NCBI RefSeq assembly: GCF_030546805.1
Contig: NZ_JAUOPC010000007.1
Location: 242,848-306,847 of the forward strand
From: Cyclobacterium sp. 1_MG-2023
GTDB taxonomy: Bacteria; Bacteroidota; Bacteroidia; Cytophagales; Cyclobacteriaceae
DNA: 64,000 nucleotides
Reading direction: 5' to 3'
Made by a program: the position numbers and the translations under genes. Under the pieces are notes generated by a model, which worked only from the letters and a program-made list of their open reading frames with translations, had not been told where the DNA came from and did no database searches. This document shows positions 44,687 through 52,602 of the stretch, piece by piece. Position 1 is the stretch's first letter. Each line of letters starts with the position of its first letter.

Positions 44687-46117
44687 TTATTCGACCAATA
44701 AATATTCTAAATACTTGAGACCTGAAGCAATCAGGTTGTTCCGTTCCATGGCGCTGTTTTTAAAGTTTATTAAGACTTCTTGGGGTAGGTATCTTCCTTG
44801 GATAAAAACACTGCTTGGCTTCCTTAATTCATTCAGATTTTCCAGAGGGTTATTTTCTACCAATACCAAATTAGCTATCTTCCCCACTTCGACTGCCCCC
44901 ACTTTACCTAAAAAATCATGGGTTTTTGATGCATTGATTGTGGCGGTTTTTAGGACTTCAAAATTTGACAATCCGGCTTGTTTGTAAAAATTAAGTTCCT
45001 CATGAATAGAAAAACCGGCAGGCGTAATGCCTATTCCCGCATCCGTCCCAGCCACAATATTTACCCCGGCCTTATGAAGTTTATTAATCGCCAATAAGTG
45101 AAAATCATGCTGTGCCTTAATTCTGTTTACTACCGTAGCATCGGTCGATTTGGTCTGGCTCCACCGATCAAATTGCGCTTTACTATCTACCTTTCGTATC
45201 AGTGGGTTCATAAAAATCAGCTGCTTGGAATTTAAAATCGAATGGTCCATCAACATGCGATAAATATTATAATAAACCACCAAAGTAGGACAAAATGAGA
45301 CATCAGGATGGTCTTCAAACATAGCAACTACCTCATTGAGTTTATTGGTATCCAGCTGATAATGCAATGGCTGTTGTACAATATCTTCAGCATGCTCCAC
45401 CGTAACAGCCTCAGTCTCCATATGATATTCATAGGGCAATTCCGAACTGGGATGGGCTACTATGTCGAGCTCCTGTACCCTACTCTCTTTGACTATGGCA
45501 TCAAAAATATCTTTTGTCAATCCATTGTAGGTTTTAATAAAATCATACCCTCTCAACTTGTACTCCTTAACCTTATCAGCTGCCTGTTGGGGGCTTTTCA
45601 TTTGGAGGTTGTCGTCTCCAATAAAAACAGGTCCTGTCAATTTAGGGCTGGAGGTAAAAAATAAAGGGGCTATTATCTTTTCTTCATGAATGGCTTCTTT
45701 CATCCTTAGATGCATGGGCTGGCCCCATAAGTTTCTGACTGCCGTAACCCCATTGGCCAAGTACAAGCCCAATTCATATTCATCCCAAACATGAACATGC
45801 ATATCAATTAATCCCGGTAATATATATGCTCCTTTGCCTTCAATAATGGTCCAATCTCCTGCAGGAATATTTTGTGAAATCTCTGCAATAACCCCTTCCT
45901 TAATTAAAATCATTTGATTCCTAAGCAGTGTATCTTCCGACATAGGGATTATATTCACATTCTTTATTAAATAGCTGTTTTGCGGAAAGGATTCATTTTG
46001 TTCAATGCTAAAAAAAGCAAGATTGTGCCTTTCCTGCAATAAGGAGAAAATCAAAATGGAAAGCAGAAGCATTACCGCTACCCCTAGTACTTGGAGAAAC
46101 CACTTAATAAAATTCAT
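44687..46117 (-). CDS. amidohydrolase-superfamily metal-dependent hydrolase, membrane-anchored
   Basis: A protein of 476 residues with an N-terminal anchor helix (about 7-27). The metal-binding H107-V-H109 follows LPGLIDMH, a candidate bridging Lys is in DFIKTYNG, His pairs occur at VAHPSSE and TVEHAED, and the late Asp is in AGTDAGIG. This is the imidazolonepropionase/prolidase-like branch of exported amidohydrolases. The substrate is unknown. Its ATG overlaps the stop of the DUF4386 gene (ATGA), so the two are coupled. Confidence 0.88.
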   Translation of the reverse strand: MNFIKWFLQVLGVAVMLLLSILIFSLLQERHNLAFFSIEQNESFPQNSYLIKNVNIIPMSEDTLLRNQMILIKEGVIAEISQNIPAGDWTIIEGKGAYILPGLIDMHVHVWDEYELGLYLANGVTAVRNLWGQPMHLRMKEAIHEEKIIAPLFFTSSPKLTGPVFIGDDNLQMKSPQQAADKVKEYKLRGYDFIKTYNGLTKDIFDAIVKESRVQELDIVAHPSSELPYEYHMETEAVTVEHAEDIVQQPLHYQLDTNKLNEVVAMFEDHPDVSFCPTLVVYYNIYRMLMDHSILNSKQLIFMNPLIRKVDSKAQFDRWSQTKSTDATVVNRIKAQHDFHLLAINKLHKAGVNIVAGTDAGIGITPAGFSIHEELNFYKQAGLSNFEVLKTATINASKTHDFLGKVGAVEVGKIANLVLVENNPLENLNELRKPSSVFIQGRYLPQEVLINFKNSAMERNNLIASGLKYLEYLLVE

Positions 46118-46809
46118 ATCAATAGCTCTTTTCTATTCAGCGCATAAGCTTTTCTTCCTTTTGTAAGCAGCCAAAATCCTAAGCCAATCTCAGCCATTGC
46201 CATAGGTAAACTCAATATTAACTCAGCCATTACTATCCCCTCAGCTAGGGATGGGAATGTTACTTTCACCAGGTTGAGCAATACATAACATAATCCGGCA
46301 AAGACAATAAGGTAACCAAATTTATTGAAATTATTTACAACTTTAGACACTACAAAACCTAAACCAATGAGGTGAAATCCAAATATGATTAATGATTTTG
46401 ACCATATTAATTCAAAGGACTTTATTTTCATTAGTACTAACCCATACCTTTCTGTAGGACTGCCTAATAGCGGGACAATAGGTACCAATTGAAATATGGC
46501 GTATGCCAATCCCATTGAGTAAACAATTCTCAACATCGCGGTTAAGAGAGAAAGACCCGGGTTTAATTCCTTGAAAAAATGATGTAGGGACCAAGCCACC
46601 AAAACATCCAGTAAAAGAATAGCAGCCCAACCAATAATTCCTGTTACAAAAATATTATAGGAAGATTTTAGATTGTTGAAAGTTTCAATTGGATCTCCTT
46701 TCACAATTAACTTTTCAAAAACATAACCATAACTAAACATGGCAATTATAGCCATGGTCAAAATCGATGCTCCTGCAATCACCCCATAAGTCCTTTTACT
46801 AAAATACAT
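46114..46809 (-). CDS. DUF4386 family integral membrane protein
   Basis: A protein of 231 residues with about six membrane helices: one near the N-terminus (RTYGVIAGASILTMAIIAMF), then helices around 54-74, 85-105, 135-150, 165-185 and 195-215. The YSMGLAYAIFQL and HLIGLGFVV segments fit DUF4386, whose function is not known. It is translationally coupled to the amidohydrolase, suggesting a functional pair at the membrane. Confidence 0.7.
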   Translation of the reverse strand: MYFSKRTYGVIAGASILTMAIIAMFSYGYVFEKLIVKGDPIETFNNLKSSYNIFVTGIIGWAAILLLDVLVAWSLHHFFKELNPGLSLLTAMLRIVYSMGLAYAIFQLVPIVPLLGSPTERYGLVLMKIKSFELIWSKSLIIFGFHLIGLGFVVSKVVNNFNKFGYLIVFAGLCYVLLNLVKVTFPSLAEGIVMAELILSLPMAMAEIGLGFWLLTKGRKAYALNRKELLI

Positions 46810-47008
46810 AACAATCTCTTTTTAATGAGTGAATAACTGAAGGTTTTTCTTAAATTATTAACCTCAGTTTTAATTTACTCTTACAATATTAAGATCAAGT
46901 CATGGTTTAAAAGTCCTGAAAAACTTAGGATATATTCGGATTTATAATTTGGAACCTCTTGCTGTCTCATGGCGGTAATCACGCAACCACTTGATTATTC
47001 TTAAAACC

Positions 47009-47040
47009 AAAAAAAGGTTCAGGTAAAAACCCAAACCTTT
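47009..47040 (-). terminator. probable terminator of the esterase-lyase pair
   Basis: On the minus strand AAAGGTT (47040-47034) pairs with AACCTTT (47019-47013) with an inner GG/CC pairing, followed by about seven T. It lies 48 bp past the lyase stop. The stem is imperfect. Confidence 0.6.
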
Positions 47041-47087
47041 AAATAAAATCCTAAGAAATAAAAACTGCGCTACACTTATAACTTGGC

Positions 47088-48986
47088 TTATTCCCCCGAA
47101 AGTTGCACGCTAATTTTTGTATCCATACCTTCTATAGTCCAGGTCGGAATCCGAAGCTCAAGTCGTTTTAGATTGTCTTTTTTGAGATCCAAGTAAAATG
47201 GAGGAGGGCTCAGTGAAATTACGGATAGACTGAACTCCGGATGGGAAAGATTTTCAATTTTTAAGCGCTTGCCATCTTGAGTCAATATGGCCCCACCTTC
47301 TACAATTTCCACATCGGCCTGCGTAATAAGCTGCCATGTTATCCTATCAGTATCTTCTGATAATACAATATCATCTTCAATCAAAAGAGACCTGGGGCCA
47401 CTTTTTTTAAACCTTCGCGTCGCACTTTTCAGTTGACCTTCAAAAACCGGAGACATATCAAGGATAGCTTCCGGAAAAGCTCCGTCTTTGAATTCGACAA
47501 TACTTGCTTTGCCGTCTACTCTATGAAGTTGGTCATTTACTGAAAGGGTGCTGTGTCCGAAATTATTTTTATTGATGAGTTTCCATCGCTCACAATCCTG
47601 ACACCTCTCCCAAAGGTTAAAACCTGTTCTTTCTATAACTCCATAATGTTTGTTTTTACCCAAGTCCACGCTCCAACGTACCCCATCCAATTCAAAAACA
47701 AATGAACCGGCATCCATATTTCCGTGGCTAATATTGCCACGCCCTCCTTTACCTCCAAAATAAAATTTATTGGGATCATCTTCCCCTCCGGTAAAAAACA
47801 CCACAGGATTTGGTCCATTTCCTGCCCATGCAGCAGGCACGGTTGTCTCACTTTTCTCTTCGTACTGGGCTATCCATACCAAGGCCGGCGCTAACAAGCG
47901 GGAGAATTTTTTCTCTTTATCATAGGGCTTCAAAAATTTTTCCTTTTCAAAAAAGGTTTTATTCCCTGTTTTAGAAGCAAACCATGCCAGGGTGGCATCT
48001 CCATTACTTCCACTACTTTCTCCACAGTCGCCATAATTATAAAACAAACCCATGGGACTATCCGACAGCACCCTAAATAGGGCACTCTCTTTAAATCCGG
48101 GATATTCCAATATTCCAAAATCACTTCCAAAGGCACTCTCAAACATGGCTGCGGTGACTACGGTAAAAGAGGTACCATACCGCCAATAGGTCGCTCCTTC
48201 AGGATACACCCCATCCGGACCATATTGGTTCAAAGCATTCTGCATGCCATCAATGGCTCTGTAAATGGTCTTGGAGGCCAACTCAGGTTCCTCCTCCGCC
48301 ACTACTATCGCAGCTGCAACCATTCCACCATTGCACACCTGATTCCAATTGTTATTTCCATAGGCCCATTTAGGCGCTTTGCCATTTTCCGGCCAGCTAG
48401 GTTTGATACCTTTTTCAATCAAGGCATTTTTTGCCAATTTCACTGTAGAAGCCGGCAAATACTCCCCTACCCAATCAACAGCTAAGGCAATGCCAAGGGA
48501 CATCTCTCCTACATCAAGAAAATGTTTGGGGTTCCAGGTAGGGAAATTGCAAGCTGCGATAAGCTCTTCATTGATCCTGTTTAAGACCTTAACCTCTTTC
48601 TCTATCCGATAAACCATTGCCAGCATGCCTATTCTATGTAAAAGGTCTCTGGAAATATCAAGCTGGTTGTTCTGTGACCGCTCCTCTAGAGGAATATCCA
48701 GATTAATTATCGGTTTCTCAAAAACAGCTGCTGCACCATTTTTCAAACTCTTATAGACATTCTGTACTACAGGGTCGGATTTAAGTTTTTGCTTTAGATT
48801 CTCCTCTATCTCCTTGTTTAGCACTAATCTTGGCGAGGCCTTTCTTAAATTATTTCTGAGATAAGTCTTGGAGATAGGGTTATCCAATTTTGAAGGTAAC
48901 TGCTGGGCATTTAAGCTTAAGCCAACAAGCATTAGAAGCAAAGCCGATGCTATGCAGCAATGTTTTTTGTAATCATACATTTTCAT
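47088..48986 (-). CDS. secreted heparinase II/III-like polysaccharide lyase
   Basis: A protein of 632 residues with signal peptide (cleavage near LSLNAQ, about 27). An alpha/alpha-toroid domain (about 60-370) carries NNWNQVCNGG and YPEGATYWRYGT, the region where lyase catalytic Asn/Tyr residues lie. A C-terminal beta-sandwich begins near 400 with FGGKGGRGNISHGNMDAGSF, whose His and Asp resemble the HxxxDAGSF metal/structural motif of heparinase II and oligo-alginate lyases. The substrate (uronate-containing or sulfated glycan) is inferred. It lies 32 bp downstream of the esterase gene in the same direction. Confidence 0.8.
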   Translation of the reverse strand: MKMYDYKKHCCIASALLLMLVGLSLNAQQLPSKLDNPISKTYLRNNLRKASPRLVLNKEIEENLKQKLKSDPVVQNVYKSLKNGAAAVFEKPIINLDIPLEERSQNNQLDISRDLLHRIGMLAMVYRIEKEVKVLNRINEELIAACNFPTWNPKHFLDVGEMSLGIALAVDWVGEYLPASTVKLAKNALIEKGIKPSWPENGKAPKWAYGNNNWNQVCNGGMVAAAIVVAEEEPELASKTIYRAIDGMQNALNQYGPDGVYPEGATYWRYGTSFTVVTAAMFESAFGSDFGILEYPGFKESALFRVLSDSPMGLFYNYGDCGESSGSNGDATLAWFASKTGNKTFFEKEKFLKPYDKEKKFSRLLAPALVWIAQYEEKSETTVPAAWAGNGPNPVVFFTGGEDDPNKFYFGGKGGRGNISHGNMDAGSFVFELDGVRWSVDLGKNKHYGVIERTGFNLWERCQDCERWKLINKNNFGHSTLSVNDQLHRVDGKASIVEFKDGAFPEAILDMSPVFEGQLKSATRRFKKSGPRSLLIEDDIVLSEDTDRITWQLITQADVEIVEGGAILTQDGKRLKIENLSHPEFSLSVISLSPPPFYLDLKKDNLKRLELRIPTWTIEGMDTKISVQLSGE

Positions 48987-49018
48987 AAAAGGTGGTTTTT
49001 GGGTTTATTGTTAGCGCT

Positions 49019-49840
49019 TTATTGGGCAAAGTAATCGTTGAAAAACAGTAGCTGGTATTTGATGGAGTTGGCCCAATAATTCCAACTGTGCCCTCCCGGG
49101 CGTTCGGTATAGTCATGGGGAATATTCCTTTCCAACAATTTGTTATGCAACCGCTTATTGGCATCGAAAAAGAAATCATCTACTCCACAGTCGAAAATAA
49201 GCTTTAGCTCTCCTCCCTTTAGAAGGTGGACCAGATTGATCACTGTATTATTCTCCCAGTTTTCCTTATGAGCTGCATAATCTCCCAATCGCTTGCTTAA
49301 ATCCCAGTTTTTTGGAAAGGGACGTATGTCCACACCTCCACTCATACTTCCGGCTGCTCCCCAAGTATCTTGGTGTCTAAAAGCAAGGTAAAAGGCACCA
49401 TGACCACCCATGCTGAGGCCGGTAATGGCCCTACCTGATTTTTCTGCAATGGTATTGTAGGTTTTGTCTATGCTAGTTATTAATTCCTCAGAAAGGTAGG
49501 TTTCATACCTCATGTTTTTATCAATGGGACTGTCAAAATACCAACTGGTAACATCACCATCAGGACAGACAATGATGACATTGTATTGGTCCGCATATTC
49601 TTGTATGGCAGGTACTTTGGACAGCCAGTTCGTATGATCTCCTCCTGCCCCATGAAGCAAATACAAGACAGGAAAACTTTCCTTTTGACTAGAATAATTG
49701 TCCGGAACAATGACAATGTTAGCAATTGATTTATTCATGGATGCACTGTTTACCATCACAGTATCTATCTGTGAGGCCTTAACGATTATACTTTGGCAGC
49801 AGAATAAAAGTAGGATTAATTTTAATTTCATGGTTTTCAT
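49019..49840 (-). CDS. secreted esterase, alpha/beta hydrolase (esterase D/CE1-like)
   Basis: A protein of 273 residues with signal peptide (about 1-23). Oxyanion region LLHGAGGDHTNW, nucleophile S143 in GLSMGGHGAF, acid candidate in FDCGVDDFFFD and H251 in PGGHSWNYW make a complete triad. The family contains feruloyl/acetyl-xylan esterases and S-formylglutathione hydrolases; the signal peptide points to polysaccharide de-esterification. It is paired with the lyase gene 32 bp downstream, forming a small glycan-degrading unit without SusC/SusD. Confidence 0.88.
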   Translation of the reverse strand: MKTMKLKLILLLFCCQSIIVKASQIDTVMVNSASMNKSIANIVIVPDNYSSQKESFPVLYLLHGAGGDHTNWLSKVPAIQEYADQYNVIIVCPDGDVTSWYFDSPIDKNMRYETYLSEELITSIDKTYNTIAEKSGRAITGLSMGGHGAFYLAFRHQDTWGAAGSMSGGVDIRPFPKNWDLSKRLGDYAAHKENWENNTVINLVHLLKGGELKLIFDCGVDDFFFDANKRLHNKLLERNIPHDYTERPGGHSWNYWANSIKYQLLFFNDYFAQ

Positions 49841-50238
49841 TTAAAAGCTATCAATAGGGTAAGTCCTTTTGGTTTACCATCTAAAACTACTTTTAAAAGT
49901 AACAATAAAAAAACAAAGGATCTGTCGCTCAAAATAAATCTAGGCCATTCAACCTAAGGGTAGCTAAAAACTTGAAACAAGGTTTTCAAAAATTGAAGAG
50001 CAATGCTTAACAAAGATCAGATCGGCTATTCATAGCTTAGCTTTGATCAAGTTTTGGACCTTTTATTTGAGCACCATACAGCAAGCGTTGCCCACAAGAC
50101 TCAATTGACCCAACAACCTGAATTCGCCCCATAATCTTGAGAAAATCGTCATTCCGAGACCTAACATTTTCGAAATGCAAAAATTGAAATGACGATGTGT
50201 GTTTTCAAATTACTGAACATCAATTTCTTAAATAAACA
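49841..50238. other. 398 bp spacer leading into the repeat array
   Basis: Promoter region of the leftward esterase, with no clear consensus. It includes a perfect 9 bp inverted pair ATCGTCATT (50145-50153) / AATGACGAT (50188-50196), whose CGTCATTCCGAG start resembles a shortened H1 element of the adjacent array. Confidence 0.45.
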
Positions 50239-50349
50239 TGTCATCGGTAGACTTTACCGAGGCTTTTCGTAGAGGAATTTGAAGGAATCTCAATAAATAT
50301 TGAACTGCCGCACCCTTCCCCAACAGAGCCCCACAAATAGGTTTTGACG
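50239..50349. repeat. H1 element, copy 1 (diverged)
   Basis: Ends TGTCATCG / TTTTGACG correspond to the CGTCATTG / CAGTGACG ends of the better copies. The inner GGAATCTC and CTGCCGCACCCTTCC remain recognisable, but the left arm has changed. Confidence 0.6.
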
Positions 50350-50462
50350 GGATAGTAATTTTTAACGGAATTGTTAATGTTGGGGCACGGTGGCCATGCC
50401 AAAACTACGAGGCGGCGTTGGACCTTGTTTTAGAAGATTTCATTTCGCTAGATTTTTCTTTG

Positions 50463-50580
50463 GTTCGTTTCTTTTCATCAATGCCTGCCCTGATTTATAA
50501 CTCACTCAGGGCCTGCCCTGATTTATAACTCGCTCAGGGCCTGTCCTTATGCGTAGCAAGTCAGGGGAAAAGAAATGAAC
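50463..50580. repeat. H2 hairpin, copy 1, with three short palindromes in its loop
   Basis: Stem GTTCGTTTCTTTTC / GAAAAGAAATGAAC (14 bp, one G-T). The loop holds three head-to-tail 28 bp palindromes of the CCTGyCCTkA...TCAGGG type at 50484-50511, 50512-50539 and 50540-50567. Confidence 0.85.
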
Positions 50581-50765
50581 GGAAAACCTCCGCTTTCAGG
50601 GATGAAATCACTTTAGTAAGCAAACTCACCAGACAACGTTGAACCAATAACAGTTCTATTAATTCTTTTACTTTCCTATTAGTAAAGATTTAAAATTTGC
50701 CTGGGATAATTTTTTATATTGCAAACCAGTTTTTTACTAAACCAAGTTATATAAAATAACCATTT

Positions 50766-50795
50766 TTACTTTTTTGCTGCAGGTCAAAAAAGTAA
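50766..50795. repeat. H3 hairpin, copy 1 (empty loop)
   Basis: Perfect 11 bp stem TTACTTTTTTG / CAAAAAAGTAA with the eight-base loop CTGCAGGT. This is the form without an inserted palindrome. Confidence 0.85.
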
Positions 50796-50805
50796 GCAAA
50801 AAACC

Positions 50806-50990
50806 CCGCCGCTGAGTATCTTTTCGGCTAAAATTTAAGGCCTCCCGCACACAGGCAAACTCCTTAGTTTTTGGTTTTAATATTGGCCTTGTTTATTAAA
50901 TGTCTACTAAACCAAAAACTTCGTCAAACAGTGCCTGTGTCCTTACCAACCCCTACTTAAATTTCTAAACGCCGAAAATCTACAAGGCGG
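50806..50990. repeat. H4 long palindrome, copy 1
   Basis: A 185 bp nested imperfect palindrome. Outer arms CCGCCGCTGAGTATCTTTTC / matching GCCGAAAATCTACAAGGCGG, then AAATTTAAG / CTTAAATTT, CACACAGGCA / TGCCTGTGT, and at the centre a perfect 12 bp pair AGTTTTTGGTTT (50866-50877) / AAACCAAAAACT (50909-50920). Confidence 0.85.
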
Positions 50991-51036
50991 AAATTAATTT
51001 ATCATATCACCTGAACCTTATTCAGTTTTATAAACA

Positions 51037-51141
51037 CGTCATTGGTAAGGAGGAATTTGCGTAGAGGAAGCTGCGGGAATCCCCTGCAAGATGAGACTGC
51101 CGCACCCTTCCCCAACAGAGACCCACAAATAGGCAGTGACG
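51037..51141. repeat. H1 element, copy 2
   Basis: A 105 bp imperfect hairpin. Ends CGTCATTG (51037-51044) and CAGTGACG (51134-51141) pair with one G-T. Inside, GGAAGCTGCGGGAATC pairs with GACTGCCGCACCCTTCC with few mismatches. It resembles the dispersed GTCATTGCGAGG ... CGCAATGACG type of intergenic repeat I know from several bacterial phyla. Confidence 0.75.
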
Positions 51142-51255
51142 GGATAGTAATTTTTAACGGAATTGTTAATGTTAGGGCACGGTGGCCATGCCAAAACTAC
51201 GAGGCGGCGTTGGGCCTTGTGGGGGGAAGATTAGTTTTGGCTAGATTTTTCTTTG

Positions 51256-51373
51256 GTTCGTTTCTTTTCATCAATGCCTGCCCTGATTTATAACTCACTC
51301 AGGGCCTGCCCTGATTTATAACTCGCTCAGGGCCTGTCCTTATGCGTAGCAAGTCAGGGGAAAAGAAATGAAC
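51256..51373. repeat. H2 hairpin, copy 2, with three short palindromes
   Basis: Same stem as copy 1 and the same three 28 bp palindromes at 51277-51304, 51305-51332 and 51333-51360. Confidence 0.85.
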
Positions 51374-51514
51374 GTTTAATTGTCAGTTAAATGCAGCCTA
51401 ATTAAGCAAAGTTAACCATATGCTTTTCCATTTGTGCCCCATTTAGTATTGTTGGTTGATTCATGATTTTACAATTCCGTTTTTCGATACAATATCATTT
51501 ACCTTGACTATTGC

Positions 51515-51565
51515 TACTTTTTTGCTGCAGGTCTGCCCTGAGTTTATTCAGTGGTCAAAAAAGTA
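51515..51565. repeat. H3 hairpin, copy 2 (filled loop)
   Basis: Stem TACTTTTTTG / CAAAAAAGTA. Compared with copy 1 the loop has a 23 bp insertion (51532-51554) containing CCCTGA ... TCAGTGG, a relative of the H2-loop palindromes. Confidence 0.85.
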
Positions 51566-51576
51566 AGCAAAAAACC

Positions 51577-51761
51577 CCGCCGCTGAGTATCTTTTCGGCT
51601 AAAATTTAAGGCCTCCCGCACACAGGCAAACTCCTTAGTTTTTGGTTTTAATATTGGACTTGTTTATTAAATGTCTACTAAACCAAAAACTTCGTCAAAC
51701 AGTGCCTGTGCCCTTGCCAACCCCTACTTAAATTTCTAAACGCCGAAAATCTACAAGGCGG
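51577..51761. repeat. H4 long palindrome, copy 2
   Basis: Same 185 bp length, arms and central AGTTTTTGGTTT pair as copy 1, with only scattered base changes. Confidence 0.85.
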
Positions 51762-51807
51762 AAATTAATTTATCATATCACCTGAACCTTATTCAGTTTT
51801 ATAAACA

Positions 51808-51912
51808 CGTCATTGGTAAGGAGGAATTTGCGTAGAGGAAGCTGCGGGAATCCCCTGCAAGATGAGACTGCCGCACCCTTCCCCAACAGAGACCCACAAA
51901 TAGGCAGTGACG
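51808..51912. repeat. H1 element, copy 3
   Basis: The same 105 bp element as copy 2, exactly 771 bp further on, with the same ends and internal pairing. Confidence 0.75.
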
Positions 51913-52025
51913 GGATAGTAATTTTTAACGGAATTGTTAATGTTGGGGCACGGTGGCCATGCCAAAACTACGAGGCGGCGTTGGACCTTGTTTTAGAAGA
52001 TTTCATTTCGCTAGATTTTTCTTTG

Positions 52026-52115
52026 GTTCGTTTCTTTTCATCAATGCCTGCCCTGATTTATAACTCACTCAGGGCCTGTCCTTATGCGTAGCAAGTCAGG
52101 GGAAAAGAAATGAAC
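52026..52115. repeat. H2 hairpin, copy 3, with two short palindromes
   Basis: Same stem, but only two palindromes in the loop (52047-52074 and 52075-52102). The middle one of copies 1 and 2 is absent, a clean 28 bp difference. Confidence 0.85.
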
Positions 52116-52256
52116 GTTTAATTGTCAGTTAAATGCAGCCTAATTAAGCAAAGTTAACCATATGCTTTTCCATTTGTGCCCCATTTGGTATTGTTGGTTG
52201 ATTCATGATTTTACAATTCCGTTTTTCGATACAATATCATTTACCTTGACTATTGC

Positions 52257-52307
52257 TACTTTTTTGCTGCAGGTCTGCCCCGAGTTTATTCAGTGGTCAA
52301 AAAAGTA
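52257..52307. repeat. H3 hairpin, copy 3 (filled loop)
   Basis: As copy 2, with the 23 bp insertion at 52274-52296 carrying one base change (CCCCGA). Confidence 0.85.
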
Positions 52308-52312
52308 AGCAA

Positions 52313-52364
52313 CCTGTCCTGAAGCGGAGCTAGTCAGGCCTGTCCTGATGCGTAGCAAGTCAGG
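52313..52364. repeat. tandem pair of 26 bp REP-like palindromes inserted between H3 and H4
   Basis: Two adjacent palindromes, CCTGTCCTGA-AGCGGAGCTA-GTCAGG style (52313-52338) and the GCGTAGCAA variant (52339-52364). Copies 1 and 2 have only a short A-tract here (GTAAGCAAAAAACCCCGCC), so this is a 52 bp gain in copy 3 relative to them. Confidence 0.85.
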
Positions 52365-52371
52365 AGAAAAC

Positions 52372-52554
52372 CCGCCGCTGAGTATCTTTTCGGCTAAAAT
52401 TTAAGGCTACCCTCACACAGGCAAACTTTAGCATTTCAGGTTTGAGCTATTTAGCTTGCCTTTCCGGTACTTATTACTCATTTATACGTCAAATATGCCT
52501 GTGTCCTTGCCAACCCCTACTTAAATTTCTAAACGCCGAAAATCTACAAGGCGG
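52372..52554. repeat. H4 long palindrome, copy 3 (replaced centre)
   Basis: 183 bp. The outer arms (CCGCCGCTGAG ... CAAGGCGG, AAATTTAAGG / CTTAAATTT, CACACAGGCA / TGCCTGTGT) are kept, but about 70 bp of centre are unrelated to copies 1 and 2 and no longer form the AGTTTTTGGTTT pair. Confidence 0.85.
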
Positions 52555-52602
52555 AAATTAATTTATCATATGACCTTAACTCAATTCAGTTTTATAAAAA
52601 TC

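Noticed and set aside
51042..52091. Open frames of 83 and 92 codons (51042-51293 and 51813-52091) with identical starts, which could look like a duplicated small gene
   Set aside because: Both lie inside the repeat unit, begin in H1, run through H2 and its palindromes, have non-protein-like composition, and diverge by frame after module exchange. The conservation is that of the DNA repeat.
50806..52554. Integron attC sites
   Set aside because: H4 is a long palindrome and the units are cassette-sized, but there is no integron integrase, no RYYYAAC/GTTRRRY core pair at the ends and no cassette ORF between them.
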